Of a stretch of DNA of 64,000 bases, positions 1 to 14,000 are shown piece by piece (position 1 is the first letter of the stretch; each line of letters starts with the position of its first letter). The notes under the pieces were generated by a model. That model searched no databases, was not told where the DNA came from, and saw only the letters and a program-made list of their open reading frames with translations. Source of the DNA: Onthophagus taurus (lineage: Eukaryota; Arthropoda; Insecta; Coleoptera; Scarabaeidae). Where the stretch lies: assembly GCF_036711975.1 (NCBI RefSeq), contig NW_027248941.1, positions 2,852,001 to 2,916,000 on the forward strand, written 5' to 3'. A program made the translations under genes and the position numbers.

Positions 1-659
1 TAATTAGAAAAAAATTAAAGATACGTTGTTTGAATGATAGCTGATTTTTAGCAAGGTCAACTTGTCACCAAAAGAGGGCGCGCAAAATTGTTATTTTAAT
101 TTTAATAAAAATTAATGTCTGTAATTATTGAATTATTAATAAATTCGTTATTATTAATAATCTTATTAATTAAATCCTAAAATCATATTTTAAAACGAAT
201 TTATTCAGAATGTTCGTTTGAAATTTATGTGACTTTTGAGGTTATGTTTATGTTTCCCCACTAATGTGTTATTAATATTAATGTATTCATAGAAAGAAAT
301 AATAATATTAAATAAATATTAATAGAAAACTCATATTCATTAAATTAAAATCGATTAAACAATGGAAGTATTATTTGTAGTGAATTTGAACAAGAAACTC
401 TTTCCTTTTCATCGGAAACTTTATTTAATCTACTTTATCATTTAGATTTAACCAAGTGAATGGGGACACTACATGAATTGCAACCCAAACAGAAATATTT
501 AAATGATTTAAGATAGTGGAAGGGAAAGTTGAAAAATTCTTAGTGTGTCTGACCTAGATGTCTTTTAGTAAGGCCCCAACCGGGCGAGAGTGTAAACGTT
601 AACTTTCGCTTTTACTCAGTAAAGAAAACGAAACTCCGACGAATCGATGACACAGAAAA
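1..659. other. Upstream noncoding region of the first gene
   Basis: AT-rich DNA without a supported gene. The last ~60 bases are richer in GC and hold an initiator-like TCAGT near 617, so the promoter of the gene starting at 660 probably lies here. Nothing else was recognised. Confidence 0.4.
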
Positions 660-1547
660 ATGTTATTTTTTAAATTTTTGGTGTTAATCGGTGCGTTTTT
701 TCCGGGTGAGTTTCTTACTAAAAAATTTAAAAAAAACTGACTTAATTGATTTTATTATTTAAAATTTAGGTTCAAACTCTTTAATAGTACCGGGGGAAAT
801 CCCAACTTTGCTTAGTTTGATTTATTCTAACATTCCAACAATTAAAAAAGGTGAGTTTTTAATTAACATAACCTAAAAAAATTTTTTTTTTAATAATTTC
901 CGATTGAGAAATTATAAACGAAGAAACCTTGAAGTATCTATTAGCTTCGTCATAAATTGTTACGCGAATGCAAGTGAAAGTAAACTTAACAAGATAAACT
1001 TACCATTCCCCGTTTTCCAAGTTGACTTTTAACCTCACTTTCAAGGTTATTAATAAATTTTTGCTTTTTAGGTACCGATTCAAGATTAGGTTGGGGATTT
1101 CGCCTCGGAAACCGCGCAGATTTCCAAGTTTTAGTCGAATTGGGCCCACAAACAAACACTCAACCTTTAGCGAATCAACAACAACCATCAGGATCATCAA
1201 AAAGGGAATCATCCGATAGTTTAAGAGATATCCTTTGGGCGCAGAGGCAACAAGAAAAATTAGATCGAAAGAAAACCACAGAAAAACCACAAGTATAATA
1301 TAATAAATTGTTTTTTGTACAGATTAAAACGTAATTCTTTTAGTTCTCAAATACAAACGGAGGGGGTTGGTTAAAAGAATGGAGCGAGTCGATGCAATCC
1401 AAAGAAACTCCACAAAAACCCGTTAAAATAATTGATGTCCCACTTGGAATTGGTGAAGTTGATGCGAAATTAGTTATTCCCGAGGATGATCTTAATCATG
1501 ATGAAAAGGATGAAAATAATGAGGTTAAATCGGAAAAAGATAATTAA
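660..1547 (+). CDS. Small secreted protein of unknown function, four exons
   Basis: Exons 660-705, 770-850, 1072-1292 and 1344-1547 join in phase through GT-AG introns and give a 183-residue protein. The first ~16 residues (MLFFKFLVLIGAFFPG) look like a signal peptide, so export or entry into the secretory pathway is likely. Next come a short hydrophobic stretch (LIVPGEIPTLLSLIY), a Gly/Arg segment (GWGFRLGNRADFQVLVELG), a Gln/Ser-rich linker and a charged, acidic C-terminus. There are no cysteines, which argues against a disulfide-bonded venom or antimicrobial peptide. I do not recognise the family. The start is the only ATG that places the hydrophobic leader at the N-terminus. Confidence 0.75.
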
Positions 1548-2093
1548 ATATTTGTGTTGTAAAGTTAGTTTGTTAGGTTATGTAGGTATTTATTAATAAA
1601 TGAGGTTATTTTTTTAAATGGATGAGGAGCGCCATCTATTATTGAATAGCGAAACTATTAAAGAATGAAATGAAAATGACGTAATTATTAATTAAATAAA
1701 GACGATTGGGAAAAATGTAGGGACTAAAGAGGTTCGTAATAATAATAATAATTAATTTTTATTATATTATGACGTAATGTCCCACTTTTTATTCAACTTT
1801 TTTTAACTTATGTTAGACAGAGAGAAAAGGAAACTGATAATTTTTACTTACTTAAATATATTACATAATATTTCCACTAAAAATCGTCATCTCAGTTATT
1901 TTCGGGTAACTTCTTCTTATTAATTTTCTTTTTTTGTTAATTTTCTCGTTTAACTTTACTTCCTTATTAATCCTTATCTTAATCTCATTAAATATACATC
2001 ACATTATTCGAAATAGAGGATAGCAATATCCGCTGTGTGAGTCCCTTATTAAAATTAATCTATATACATAGCGCAATTTACACCATCGACAGA
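1548..2093. other. Intergenic region between convergent genes
   Basis: 3' flanks of the secreted-protein gene (+) and Dbx (-). It holds a GCGCCATCTA motif at 1629-1638 (TAGATGGCGC on the other strand), one of several such sites in the window. Otherwise it is AT-rich with no gene seen. Confidence 0.4.
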
Positions 2094-5000
2094 TCATGTG
2101 ACGTTTATCTCTTCTTCGCTGTCATTCGAACTGTCATAATCCATCGAATCGAAAAGTTGATAATTTTGCGTCCCCTCCAACGAAGAAACAACCCCCCCTC
2201 CTCCTCCTCTTTGTTGTTGTTGATCCGCAGGAGAACTCGCAGGAGAAATATCAGGAACGTCGCTTAAATCTAATTTAGGTTTATCACCGTCCGCGTCGCT
2301 TAAATCCGGGTGCGGATTGTTTTTATTCGGTAAAGTTTGCTCTCTAGAACCGCCAGCGGCTAAAAGTTCGCGTTCTTTTGAGTTTCTCCATTTCATTCGA
2401 CGATTTTGAAACCAAATTTTAACCTAAAAAATTAAATTTGAATTAAATTAAAGAACGTAGCCTAAATTGCATATAATGAAAGAACGTATCCTAAATGATT
2501 TAGTTAAGGAACGTAGCCTAACGATTTGTTGCCAACTTAATTCTATTAAATCAATTCAAAGTGTATTATATAAAGCGCGGTTCTAAATAAATGAATAATT
2601 TAAAGTGTAGGGAATGTTCACGACAGGCCCGGGTTTCAGTGAATTTCCATTAGCGCGTCACAACGGTAGACGTCTACCCCTTTTTTTCTTTATTATAATT
2701 ATTTTTTTTTGTTAATTTAACAATGGGGCGCCGCTTTGAAAGCGGAGCGTAGGTGGAGCTTTCCCCCATCATTCTCTTAACCGTCTACATCACTATTTTT
2801 CGAGTTCCTTTTAATTCTATTTTTAAGCGGGCAGGTCCGGCCCTGCCCCGCCCCATTATTCACCGCCGACTACGAACTCTTCGGAGAGGGGCATGATCCG
2901 TTACCATTGGGTGTTCAAATTTTCTTTCGTCCTTCTTTCCACGCCTATTCCGAAAAATTAAAATTAAAAAAAAAATTTAAAAACAGATTTTAAATAATTT
3001 TGTTTTTGATTAGAATTAAAAATAATTTACGTTGAGAACAATTAATGAGGGGGCGCGTCTCATTGTAATTAAGCGTCGTCGTCGTCGTTCATCCCCACCT
3101 ACAACTAACTCCCCCGGTATTCTTCGGCGTTCATCCCCTATTCTAGGGTTCTATTACTGCGGAGGCGGCGACCACCACGCCCCCGCGCGGAAATTGTCTT
3201 AAACAGGCGCGAGCGAGCGAGGTGGCGCTCCGTTGTGTTTAAAACGATTACCGACCGACCGAGTGGATTAATTGGATTTTCTCAAAACCCACCCCACCCC
3301 CACCGCCATCATCCTCTTTATCCCTAAATCGACTATTTCTCGACGATTTTGTATCTCTTTTTGTTTGACATTTTTGTTCTTTTTCGTAGTATTAAAGTTA
3401 TTATTGAGATTGTAATTTAAAATTAATATTGCATAAAAATGTTAGAAGACATGCAAATTAATTAATAATGAAACAGGTAATTCGAGGGAGGCCTCAATGG
3501 TAGCTTTGCGCTGGAAACAACTCCAAGACACAGAGTGTGTGATAACTTCGTCGCAAAAGAAAACCAAGGGGATTGTATGTTTCAGCAATGGGGACCTAAG
3601 GTTGCTCTTAGGTTTCCTAAAATACCACTTCTTCAATATTGGACAAATTGAAAATCAAACTTGTCGATTTTCAATCAGAGACTGCTGAACATATTCTGTC
3701 GTCTGAATACGACGTTAGAAGCTGGTTAAGGCAGAAAATTTTCGCAAAGGTCCGCCTGATACCTACTGACATAAAGAAACAGTATACATACAAGGTTTCC
3801 CAAAAGTACCGGATAAATTTGTTACAACAATTAAAAACAATTTATGGAAAAATCGCTGAAGGTCAATATTAATGAATAACCATGCGTAACCATGGCAACC
3901 AACTGTTTGAGATATTTTATTAAGGCCCACTTTTACCACCTCTTGATAAATTTATCCGATTGATAAATTGGCGCTCTTAGCCAATGACAGCGCTTAAAAC
4001 CGTTGTAACCATGGTAATTATCTATCGGTTAAATTTATCAAGAGGTGGTAAAAGTGGGCCTAAATGATTAGTTTTTAATATCTAAAACAGTTGATTACCA
4101 TGGTTACTGCTAGTTACTGCCAGCATCTATCCATGAAGAGAATATAGAAAAGTTGGTTTTCCACTTAGCAGAAAAATAGTTTAAGAGATGCTCTTACATG
4201 TAAAAATAAATTTTGTTTTGAAAAAATGTTTTTGTAATTCGCTACGGTAATGGAAGCTATAACAGTACTCAAACGGGTGCTGTAATGAGACTCCTTACAG
4301 CATCCGATGCTGTAATGAGATTTTAGTAACATTTTATGGAACCAGTTCAAGTTGGTGACATTGGGTCATTAATTTTTCTAGTTGTCAACGTGACAATTTT
4401 TGTCTATGGATGTTTAAATACGTTCTTAGCATCGAATACAAAGTCCACAATGATGAGGACATTGACTCTGAGCAATTTCTCTTATTTTGGGAAGTGTACA
4501 TCAAACATTTTTTTCAGGTGAATATATTTTGTGTGTTGACAGTTTCTAATTGTCAATTCACAGTTTCTATTTTCAAGTGTTCCGGTGTTACCAACTGCTA
4601 CATATCTATTTCCTTACATTGCCAAAATTTACTATATTTTTGTTAAGAAAAAGTATAAAAACGCGAATTACAAAAAATAGCATAAAAAACACGTTTCATA
4701 AGACTTAAAGCACACATTCAACTTGAATTCGTGCATTTCAAGTGCGTCTTACGAAACTTGTTTTTTAATATACTATTTTGTTTTTTTTTCAAAACGAGAC
4801 CCCTCGTATTCATCAAACCATTTCAATTGATAATAGGCTCATGAAAATCGGAATGTAAATGACAGTGTTACAGCTCGGGGCGTTTTTGTGTGACATCTGT
4901 ATAAAGAAACAAGATCTTGGAGCAATGCTAAGGTTTATCAAGGACCGAGATATGCCCTAAACCTTTGGCCTTAAGTTGGAGCCAAAGGTGGAGCCGCTCA

Positions 5001-8000
5001 CCTCAGCCCGGCTGCAGTAATAATAGCAATCGGCTGCATGGCTCTGGGTCTATACCAATTTACATGAAGAGTCTTTAGCAGCTTTGATTCTGGAGTTCGG
5101 CTACTCTTTAATCATTTATATTGAAGAGTCTCGCCGGCAAGCGACCTCGGCTCTGAGTCTAACAGCTTTGATTATAGAGTAAGATTACTAACTCTTTAAC
5201 AGCTTACATTGAAGGACCTCGACCGCAAGCGACCTCGGCTTTAAGTCTTTAACAGCTTAGATTCTGGAGATCGGCTACTCTTTAATCACTTATTCTTTAA
5301 CAACTTAAATTTTAGAGTTTCGTTTATTTGTAATAAACACAAACCTCTGTTTGTGTATTTAATGAACCGTTAAAAGATGGAAATTGAGATACTGCACAAT
5401 GAGAATATTATTACACGGCGGTCGTTTTGATCCGAAATGATGCAGTGATTTCGATTCGGTGGGAATTTATAGGAGTGGAGAGGGGCGTCACGATTGGTTG
5501 GTTTGACACTGGTAAAGGAAACCGCAATGTGCAGTCAATGTTGTGTGTATAGAGCGCATTTCAATTGCTATAACCGCTACCAGGGGCGTAATTCAACTCA
5601 CTCTTTGTGTTAATAACACTTTGTATTAGATTGAAGTAAAAATTTGATGCTACTTGTACATATTGGTTTGTGTCACCGCCAAAAACAAATCATCCAACCT
5701 AAAGAGATCCTTTTAAACCGTATAATTTATCCTGTTTCCTCATCGTTTGATTCAGATCGGTTCGTTCGGTTGGATAATTATCCACGTTCACCAACCATGC
5801 AACGAGAGAGGAAAAAAAAAGAAGGGGCTCACAGCATCAGTTCACGTCAAGTGCAGAAGTAACGTCGTCGTCGTTGTCGTTTCCGCCACGCCATCCTTAT
5901 TTATTTATCCTCTCGTAAAATGTGTATCGTCCCTTTCCCCCGCACATCCTCGCATTCGATTTCAAGCAAAAGACAATACGGTGCGGTGATTTGTAGAGCG
6001 TAATAGGACACCCTCCGATTAGTTTAAAAGGCCCCCTTCCTTCTCCATTCACTTCCATCTCTCCGTTATGTTCTGATAGATGACAGATCTTACTAATAGA
6101 TTCTTCCCCCTATAAGCACTGTGTTAGGTTGGTAACATATGTTTTTGATGGGCCCCACACGATTTCGACTCGGAAAGTATACGATAGGGGATGAAACGGG
6201 GATGTTTTTTTTTTGAACCCCTTTTATTTATCCGTCTAATTCTAGATAATTCGTTTGTGTTTCTATACTGTGATTGAATTGAAAAGAAATCGGGGTTAAT
6301 TGATGAATTTTGATTTTCTATTTATGACAAAAATAATACTATATCAATTCAAATTTTGCATCATTTAAAAGTAGATCACAACAAATAATAACTAGCTTTC
6401 TACTAACACTACCAAGGCTTCTGCTATCAATATTTAGTCATTTTTCAGGAATATTAAGTTTCTTTTCAGCAATATCTATGCTTCTACCAATACTATAACA
6501 ATATCTAATCTTCTGCCTGCAGCTTCTAGTCGTTTTCCAACAATATCTATTCTACTCTAAGTAGTATTTCTTCTTGAAGTTATTTGCTGCAACATTTAAT
6601 TTTCTGCTAACAGTATCTATACTTCAATCTGAAGTATATAGCTTACTGTCAGCAATACTAAACAGTGCTTAACTATCTAGTATTCTCTCTGAATTAAGAG
6701 CAAATCTTTTACAAACGTAATATCCAAAATTGATCACCTTGTACCAAACCACACCACATAAATTACAACCAACACAAAGGTTTGTGTATGCATAATGAGT
6801 ATCAAGCAACAATTAAAAAGTAAGTTCTTTTATGGATACGTTCTTAAAACATAGTTAAATGAAAATTAATCAAAATATTTATTTACCTGACTATCCTTCA
6901 ACCCTAATTTCTCCGCTAATTTCTTCCTATCCGGTTTACTGATATACTTCTGTATCTGAAACCGCCTCTCCAAACCTTTCCTTTGCAAATCGCTAAAAAC
7001 CGCCCTCCTCATCATCCCCCTTCTTGGCTTTCCCCGGCCGCTATGCGCCCAAGGGAACGTTCCCGGTAACGGAAACACCGCCGATTGAGTCCCGGAAACC
7101 GGAGTTGACACTAAATAAAATAATAATTTAATTATTACTTTGTATTTAAAAAAAAAGTTATTTTGTGTTGTTTATAAACGTTCGGGGGATAAATTTAACA
7201 CCCCCAACTCCTCTTTAGCGCCCCCCGGGTTCCGTTTCACCCCCTTTTCGTAACGGTGGCCGTTTAACGGGTTTACTTGTTGGCGCCGGTTCTGTTTTGT
7301 GCCAATTACGAAGGCGTCGCCCCTCTACCTACTCTCTCTCCGTTGGTGTACACACAGATTGTGTATTCGCGAGCGTTCCCGCGGGGGAGACACTTGACCC
7401 GGACCCGAACCGTGTTAATTTACCCCCCGGGATGGGACTAAAACGGTCACCCTAATTCACCCTTATAAACAAAACAACCGTGTAACTAATCCAAACGCTT
7501 ATTTAGATCACTATTATTTATTTATTTTTTTCAATTTAATTACCTGTAAGGTAAGGCTGAGGGCGACAATGAGCCAATAAAATGTGAGGATTGAAATGCG
7601 GTGGTCTGCTTGGCACCGGTTTGGCAATTCCTCCACCTCCTGGCGGTGCATGACTACTCAAATATGAGCCCAAACCCAGTAAACTTGGCGGAGTTACGTG
7701 TATTAAAGATTCTGAAAGTAAAAGAGAAATTATTTAAGATGTAAACATAACCTCAAATTCGTTTTACCCTAAAAAAAATCGTAAAATAAGGTCGGTTAAC
7801 TTACGTTTATGTATTATTTAAATAAAATCACTTTGTTTTTACAAAAAAATAACAATGAATTAAAATAACGTTTAAATTATCTTTGACGTTTATGCGTTGG
7901 TGTTGACTTTTTTTACTGCCAACCTCGAAAAAATTAAAATTACTAGGTGATAAATGTCACAAAATCTTAAAATAATATTTTAATCTTAAATAAGGAATTT

Positions 8001-11000
8001 AATTACTGTTTAAATATGATTTTAAACTAAGCAAACTTAGTAGAATTAGGTGTATTAAAGAATTTGAAATTTAAGAAAAAATTTAAGATATAAACATAAC
8101 CTAAAAATTGATTTTTGGCCCTATAACTACTATTATTTTTAACATAAAAGATTGGTTAAATAACTTACGTTTATGCATTATTTAAGTAAAACCACTATGT
8201 TTTTATTAAAAAAATAAAATTTCTAAATAAAAAACGTATTTATAACGTTTAAATAATCGTTGACAGTTACGTGATGAAGTTGGCTTTTTTTGATAGCCAA
8301 CCTCAAAAAAATTAATATCACTAGATGATAAAATTTAAGTAATTAATTGAATTATTACTGTTTTTAATTAATTAATTTCGATTTGATATAAATATTTAAA
8401 AGGGAAAATCGAATTTGATATACCTATTTATTTAAAAAATTGATTTTAAATTATGTATTTTAATTTGTGAAATGTCACTAAACCTAACTACATACCAAAC
8501 TACCCTCAAAATATAATTTTTGACATTTACTAAATACAAAAAAATTAAGGTTAAGTTTGTTTTTAATTTTAGCAAAACTTTGATAAAAAAAATTCTAAAT
8601 TGATTTTGAAGGCGCCGTTTGTTGGTTATTAAAAAGGGATTCAATGGGGCGCACAATGTCGGGGGTGGTACCACCGCCGGGGGACAAGGGCGCGACTTGG
8701 TCCCCCGTTTTCCCGGCAACTCTCTGTGTTCTATGTTCGGAGCCCCTCTTTCTAGCGCGGCTAAATCAATATATAAGGCGCGGGTGCAACTGACGGGCCG
8801 TTACTTCACTTTGATGGGGTGTTGGGGCGTAAGAAGACTGACCCCCCCCGAAAAAAAGGGGATGTTCTTTCAACCTAACCGAAGTTACATCAAGGGGAAA
8901 TAAAAATAAATAAAAAATAGTAGTTTTCTTCTTCAATTTAAGAGATTTTATCAAAAGTTATTATCATCGCTTTCACTCCTTGCCACCTTTCGAGGAGAAA
9001 GAGAGAAAATTGGTAAACGACCTCTCCCCTCAAAACCGAAATTCTCGAAATAGATATATTCAAATGCGATTCCGAAAGCGAACAATATCCCCCGAAGTGC
9101 AAAAGGGGTTGATTTCGGGAGCGCGGCGTCAGCTGCTCCGGTGCTTAGTCGCCATTCGGGACTAAATCTTTCCTGCCTCGGTTCCCCCCGCTCCCAAATA
9201 CCACCCCAAATGTGGGGTTTGGCAAAAATCTCGCTAAATCCCCCACAGCGGACTCGAAGAGAGAGAGAAAGGGTGCAAGAAAAAGATGGAAAAGTAGGAA
9301 ATAAAGATGGAAATTGAGGTGGGGGAAATGGTGAAAGATAAAGAGGAAACCTGTCGAAAAAAGCTGCCGCCGGCATTTACACGTATTAATTCAAACTGTG
9401 CCGTCAGAATGCCGAAAACTCACCCCCCGAAAAGACCCATTTCCGATCCCTGATTCTTTTTCAAACCCTCACCATCAAGAAAAAACAGATTTCAATATTT
9501 CTTAAAAATGTACAAACAAAATAACGTTCAAAACGTCAAATTATTTTTTATGTCAACTTCTAAGATAATTCCATTTAGGAGGTGTTGTTTTAAACAGAAT
9601 TGTTCCCGAAACTTGGACAGGTTCGTTTCCTAAACGCGTTAAATCCGACTCGTCGCACGCGTCGACACCTCGCCAAAGTGTTTCTCTCTCGAAGCTCGTT
9701 GCCACGGTAACCGAGCACAAGGCACTCGAAACACGAGAACTTTGCACCCACCGAGAGGTGCTTCAAGAAGTCTTAGCGCGTTAAGAGGCTACTTTACCAT
9801 ACAGCTCGGCAAATTACAAAAAACATACATTATTTATGAAAATATTTGGATGAAATTTTGTACATAGCTTCTTCTAACAATTCTACATAACGCATGGTGA
9901 AAATTTTTAAAGTTTTCCAAAAAAAGGGGTTTTTTTCCTCAATATTATACAATTTGGTCGTTCTTTTTTAGCTTGCATGATAGTATACTTGAAAATAGTA
10001 ATATTTTTCAAATCAATTTTTTCAAAATTTTTAGTTATAAAGGAATAGTTTGTAATTTGCTAAAATTGCAAAAAGGTAGCGTAAAAATGAATATTTTCCG
10101 TCAAGATTCCCACGAAGTATTACCACCGCGTTAGTCCCGCCTCTTGCCGACTGAGCGGCGCTTACATCGACTCTCTTCATCGAAGCTCCTTGTTTTATCT
10201 ATTACTTTTTAATGTGGTAGAGAAAATAATCATTTCCAAAAGTACGTTTTGAACTTTATTTTCCGTGATTTTCTACTAATGATTGTGTAATTTAACAAAA
10301 TTTTTGAATTTATAGTCAATAGTTGTTATTTTATTGTGTACTATAGTGTTAGTTTAATTTAGTTTGTAAAGTTTTTATAAACAATGGGTAAGTATGTTCA
10401 TCTAAAAAACTACCCCTTAGCATTTAAAGATATTCTCGAAAAAGGAGTAATAGACGGTAATAATTTACGATATAAATTTTTATACAATCTAAAATTTCAT
10501 ATTTTATAGTCCGAGATTCAATTGAAAAATGTATTCATTCAGAAAGGTAAGTTAAATTTTATTAATTTTATTGTATAAACTGTGGCACACATAAAAAGGA
10601 CTTATTTAAAAAGAATAAACCATCACAGTAAAAATTAAAACGATACATTATTTGAAGCGATACCATAAGATAAATAATACAAATGATGCAGAACCAAATA
10701 CTGATGGTGGAGAATAATTCATTCAACTGCAACAAAACTCGCATTAAATTTATTAATGAGTCAAAAGCAGGGCTTAGCAGCTCATTTCTTTTATGTTTTA
10801 TGTGCGGGATAAAAAAGAAGCTTACACTGAAGAAAGCAAAGAGTCTATTGAGATAAACTCTGCTGTTGTTTCTGTTATCTGTCGGTACCGGATATACACA
10901 GGCTGAAGAATTATTGTTATGTGTTTGTTATTTATGTTAACAAAAACATTCCAAAAATATCAAGAAACCGCAAGTGACATGGCATAGCAGTTTATGAAGA

Positions 11001-14000
11001 ACGCAGGTAAAGAAGAATTAATTTAGTTACAGCTTCAGGAAAAGTAAATAAAGACTGAATAAAGACTGTAAACGCTAAACGCTCGAACAACATCAATTAC
11101 GATGCATCATCCGGAGTGGTACTGCTATAAAATAATTGTATACAATAAAATAAAATACTCGTGTATACAGAGTAATTCAGGTAGGTAGCGAAAGCCGATC
11201 AGGGTAATGATAGCAATTCGGTTATAATTTATGAGTGACATTTCACACGAAGAATATAAAAGAAAGAAGAATTTATTGGAAACTTGCAAGATGGATGCAT
11301 TAACAGAAATAAAATACAAATTCTTACCAGAAGCTAAAGTACCAATCAGATATGGATCCAAGAAAGGTATCTGTGCCTAACTGCATCGAGATTTGGTGAT
11401 GTATGTAGGATGAGAAATGACACGTCTTGCTTAAATAAAGTTAAATCAATCTTGTACTCGAAATTTGCTAGAAATAATAACACTAAACATGGCCAAGCCT
11501 ATGAATGGCTTGCATTAAAAAAATTTGAAAGTAAATATAACTTGCCAGCAAACTCTTCAGCTCTATTCATCCGTAGGATGTATGGATTCTTAGTTGCAAG
11601 TCCAAATGAAACAATAAAAAACGAAAATGCCATCTTCGAGGTGAAGTGTCCAGCGAATTTCAAGAGCTTACATCTATTCAACGATGGCAAATTAAAATTT
11701 TCTAAAGATTTTTCTAGTCAGGGCTGTTTTATTTATTACACTATTAGCCATATTTTGTATACTTCAATCATTATTTAATATTATTATTAATTAGGTATTA
11801 CATATTATTTCATTTACTTATACAAGGTGATGCAGACCATGCAGTCCATTTTTTAAACAGAAATATTAAAAAAGTTCGAATGAAAAGTAATAATATTCAT
11901 AAAGGAACCACATTTATTCAGCTATTTTTTCTTTAATTTTTGTAACTACCTGTGTTTTCAAATAAAATTACTTACACGGTTACTCTGAGACACCTGTACA
12001 TCAAACGAACGCATAATAATACAACAAAGATATAATTTATAAATGTTGTACCGAACTTTTCACATTCCCTGTATTGCAAATATATCTATTTTAATATAAA
12101 ATGAAGTTATAAATGTTATTTTCGTTTCAAAATGATATAAATGTTTTATTGTTGTGAACCAAAATACTTAAAAAAACAAACGTAGTAAAAAGGTGGGCTA
12201 CGACTACGATTATTAATAAAAAATCAAAATAATAAATAAATTGGAAAGTCAATAAAAAGATTGATTGTAATTCGTAATTAAGAAAAATTGTTAATAAACA
12301 ATAATATTTAGAAGAAGTCGTTTAATTTCTTCATTAACAACATCGACGAGAAAAAGAATCGTAATAAAATAAACACGATGTTTTTTTAATCTATAAAGGG
12401 TCGGGCCTAGTAGAAAATAAACTCCGCCTCGTTGCTTCCGAACGTCCGTCGTCTGCGCCCCTCAGAAACTGACCGACCTGGTAAAGTGGGCTCTTAACCC
12501 TATTTCGTTTTGTTTTACAAAAAAACAAATTAACGAAAATAATTTCCAATGTTTAATTTTTTCGTATAATTAATCAAAAATTATTAATCCTTTAAAATAA
12601 GTCCAAACTCGATGGGGTTATCTTTAAAAATGGGTGAGATATAGCGATTTAAAAATAAATTTGACAGTTGAGTTTCAATTGTTTTCGAAAATGTATCTCG
12701 GGCGTTTTTAAAGATAACCCAGCCGAGTTTGGGTTCATTTTATAGGATTTTTTATTCTAAATGAGATGGTGATTATTAATTTTACGAAAAAACAAAACAA
12801 AAGTGACAAATTAACACTATTTAATTAATTAAAAAAATTTAATTTAATTAATCAAATATTTTTCCATTAAAATCTCGTATTTAATTAAATTTTTATTATT
12901 TCAGTTTCGAAAAATAAACTAAAAAAAACTAAAAACTAAAAAAATAAAATAAATAAATATTTTAAACTTCCGGTTTTTAATTTTTTGAGTAATTAATTAA
13001 AAATTTACACGCCAGGGTTCGTTAAAAATAACCAAGATACGGCGATTTAATAATAAATTTGACAATTGAGTTTCAATTGTTTTTGCAAATGGATCTCGGT
13101 AATCTTTAAAGATAAACCCATCGAGTTTGGTCTCAGTTTAAAAGATTCTTTATTTCCAACAAGATAGTGAGCATTATTTTTACGAAAAAACAAAGTAAAG
13201 TTTACGAGATACGAGATAGGGCGATTTTAAAATAAAATTGGCAGCTAATGTTCAATTGTTTTCGAAAACTGTTTTGGTTATATCTCGAGAATTTTTAAAG
13301 ATAACCCTATCGTGTTTGGGCTCATTTTAAAGGATTTTCGATTTCCAACAAGATGCTGATCATAAAATTGATGTAACATGAAATAAATATTTAAATTTTT
13401 TCTTTTTTTGTAAAAAAAATAAGAAATTTAGACCACACATGGTATATAAAAAAAAGATACAAAGGATATAAAAGTTTACACGCACAATCGAGTCCCAATT
13501 GGGTTGTGTACACAACACGACCTTAATCCCAAATGCAAACAAGAAGGCAGGCGACCGAGCCCTTCAAAAAAGGGGCTCCCCTTAAAAAAAAAGAAACAAT
13601 AAAAAAGTTGTGGTCTTTTGTCGACGGGATAAAAGACAACCCTGTATATGGATCTTTTTAAATTGTTGGTGCGCACAAAAGGATGTGTTTTTACAGGGCG
13701 TTTACAGCCAACGGATTTGCCAATGATAAACCTTCTAGTACACGCCTAAAATAATAACCCCAGCGGGGTAATAATAGCTAAGGTAACATATTTTTTGTAT
13801 TTTTTCCCCTAACTAAGCTTAAAATACAATGGGAAATACAATTTTTATCGAAAAAATCTTTTTTTATGATTGTGGTAATATTATTCTAATGGGGATTTTT
13901 ATTGTTACATTTTTTTTTGGGGTGGTAACACCCCCTTTTTTGTAATTCCAATTTTATCGCCTTTTATATTAACAGTTAATAATAAGATGATTAATCACTC

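Larger units (their letters stand above)
2424..6886. other. Dbx intron 3, repeats and GC-rich DNA
   Basis: The 2.6-3.3 kb part is unusually GC-rich (for example around GGGGCGCCGC near 2725) and could be an enhancer. From 3.5 to 5.3 kb it is repeat-derived: a short inverted-repeat element at 3924-4060, palindromes near 4250-4330 and 4685-4760, and ~88-bp tandem repeats at 5040-5310. Short open frames around 3497-3872 have no recognisable homology and are not called as genes. Confidence 0.5.

Noticed and set aside
3497-3872. Short plus-strand frames in Dbx intron 3
   Set aside because: No recognisable domain; the region is repeat-derived.
8951-9376. A 141-residue minus-strand frame in Dbx intron 1
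   Set aside because: Pro/Ser-rich composition from a GC-rich island, no domain, no splice or start context and no support beyond openness.
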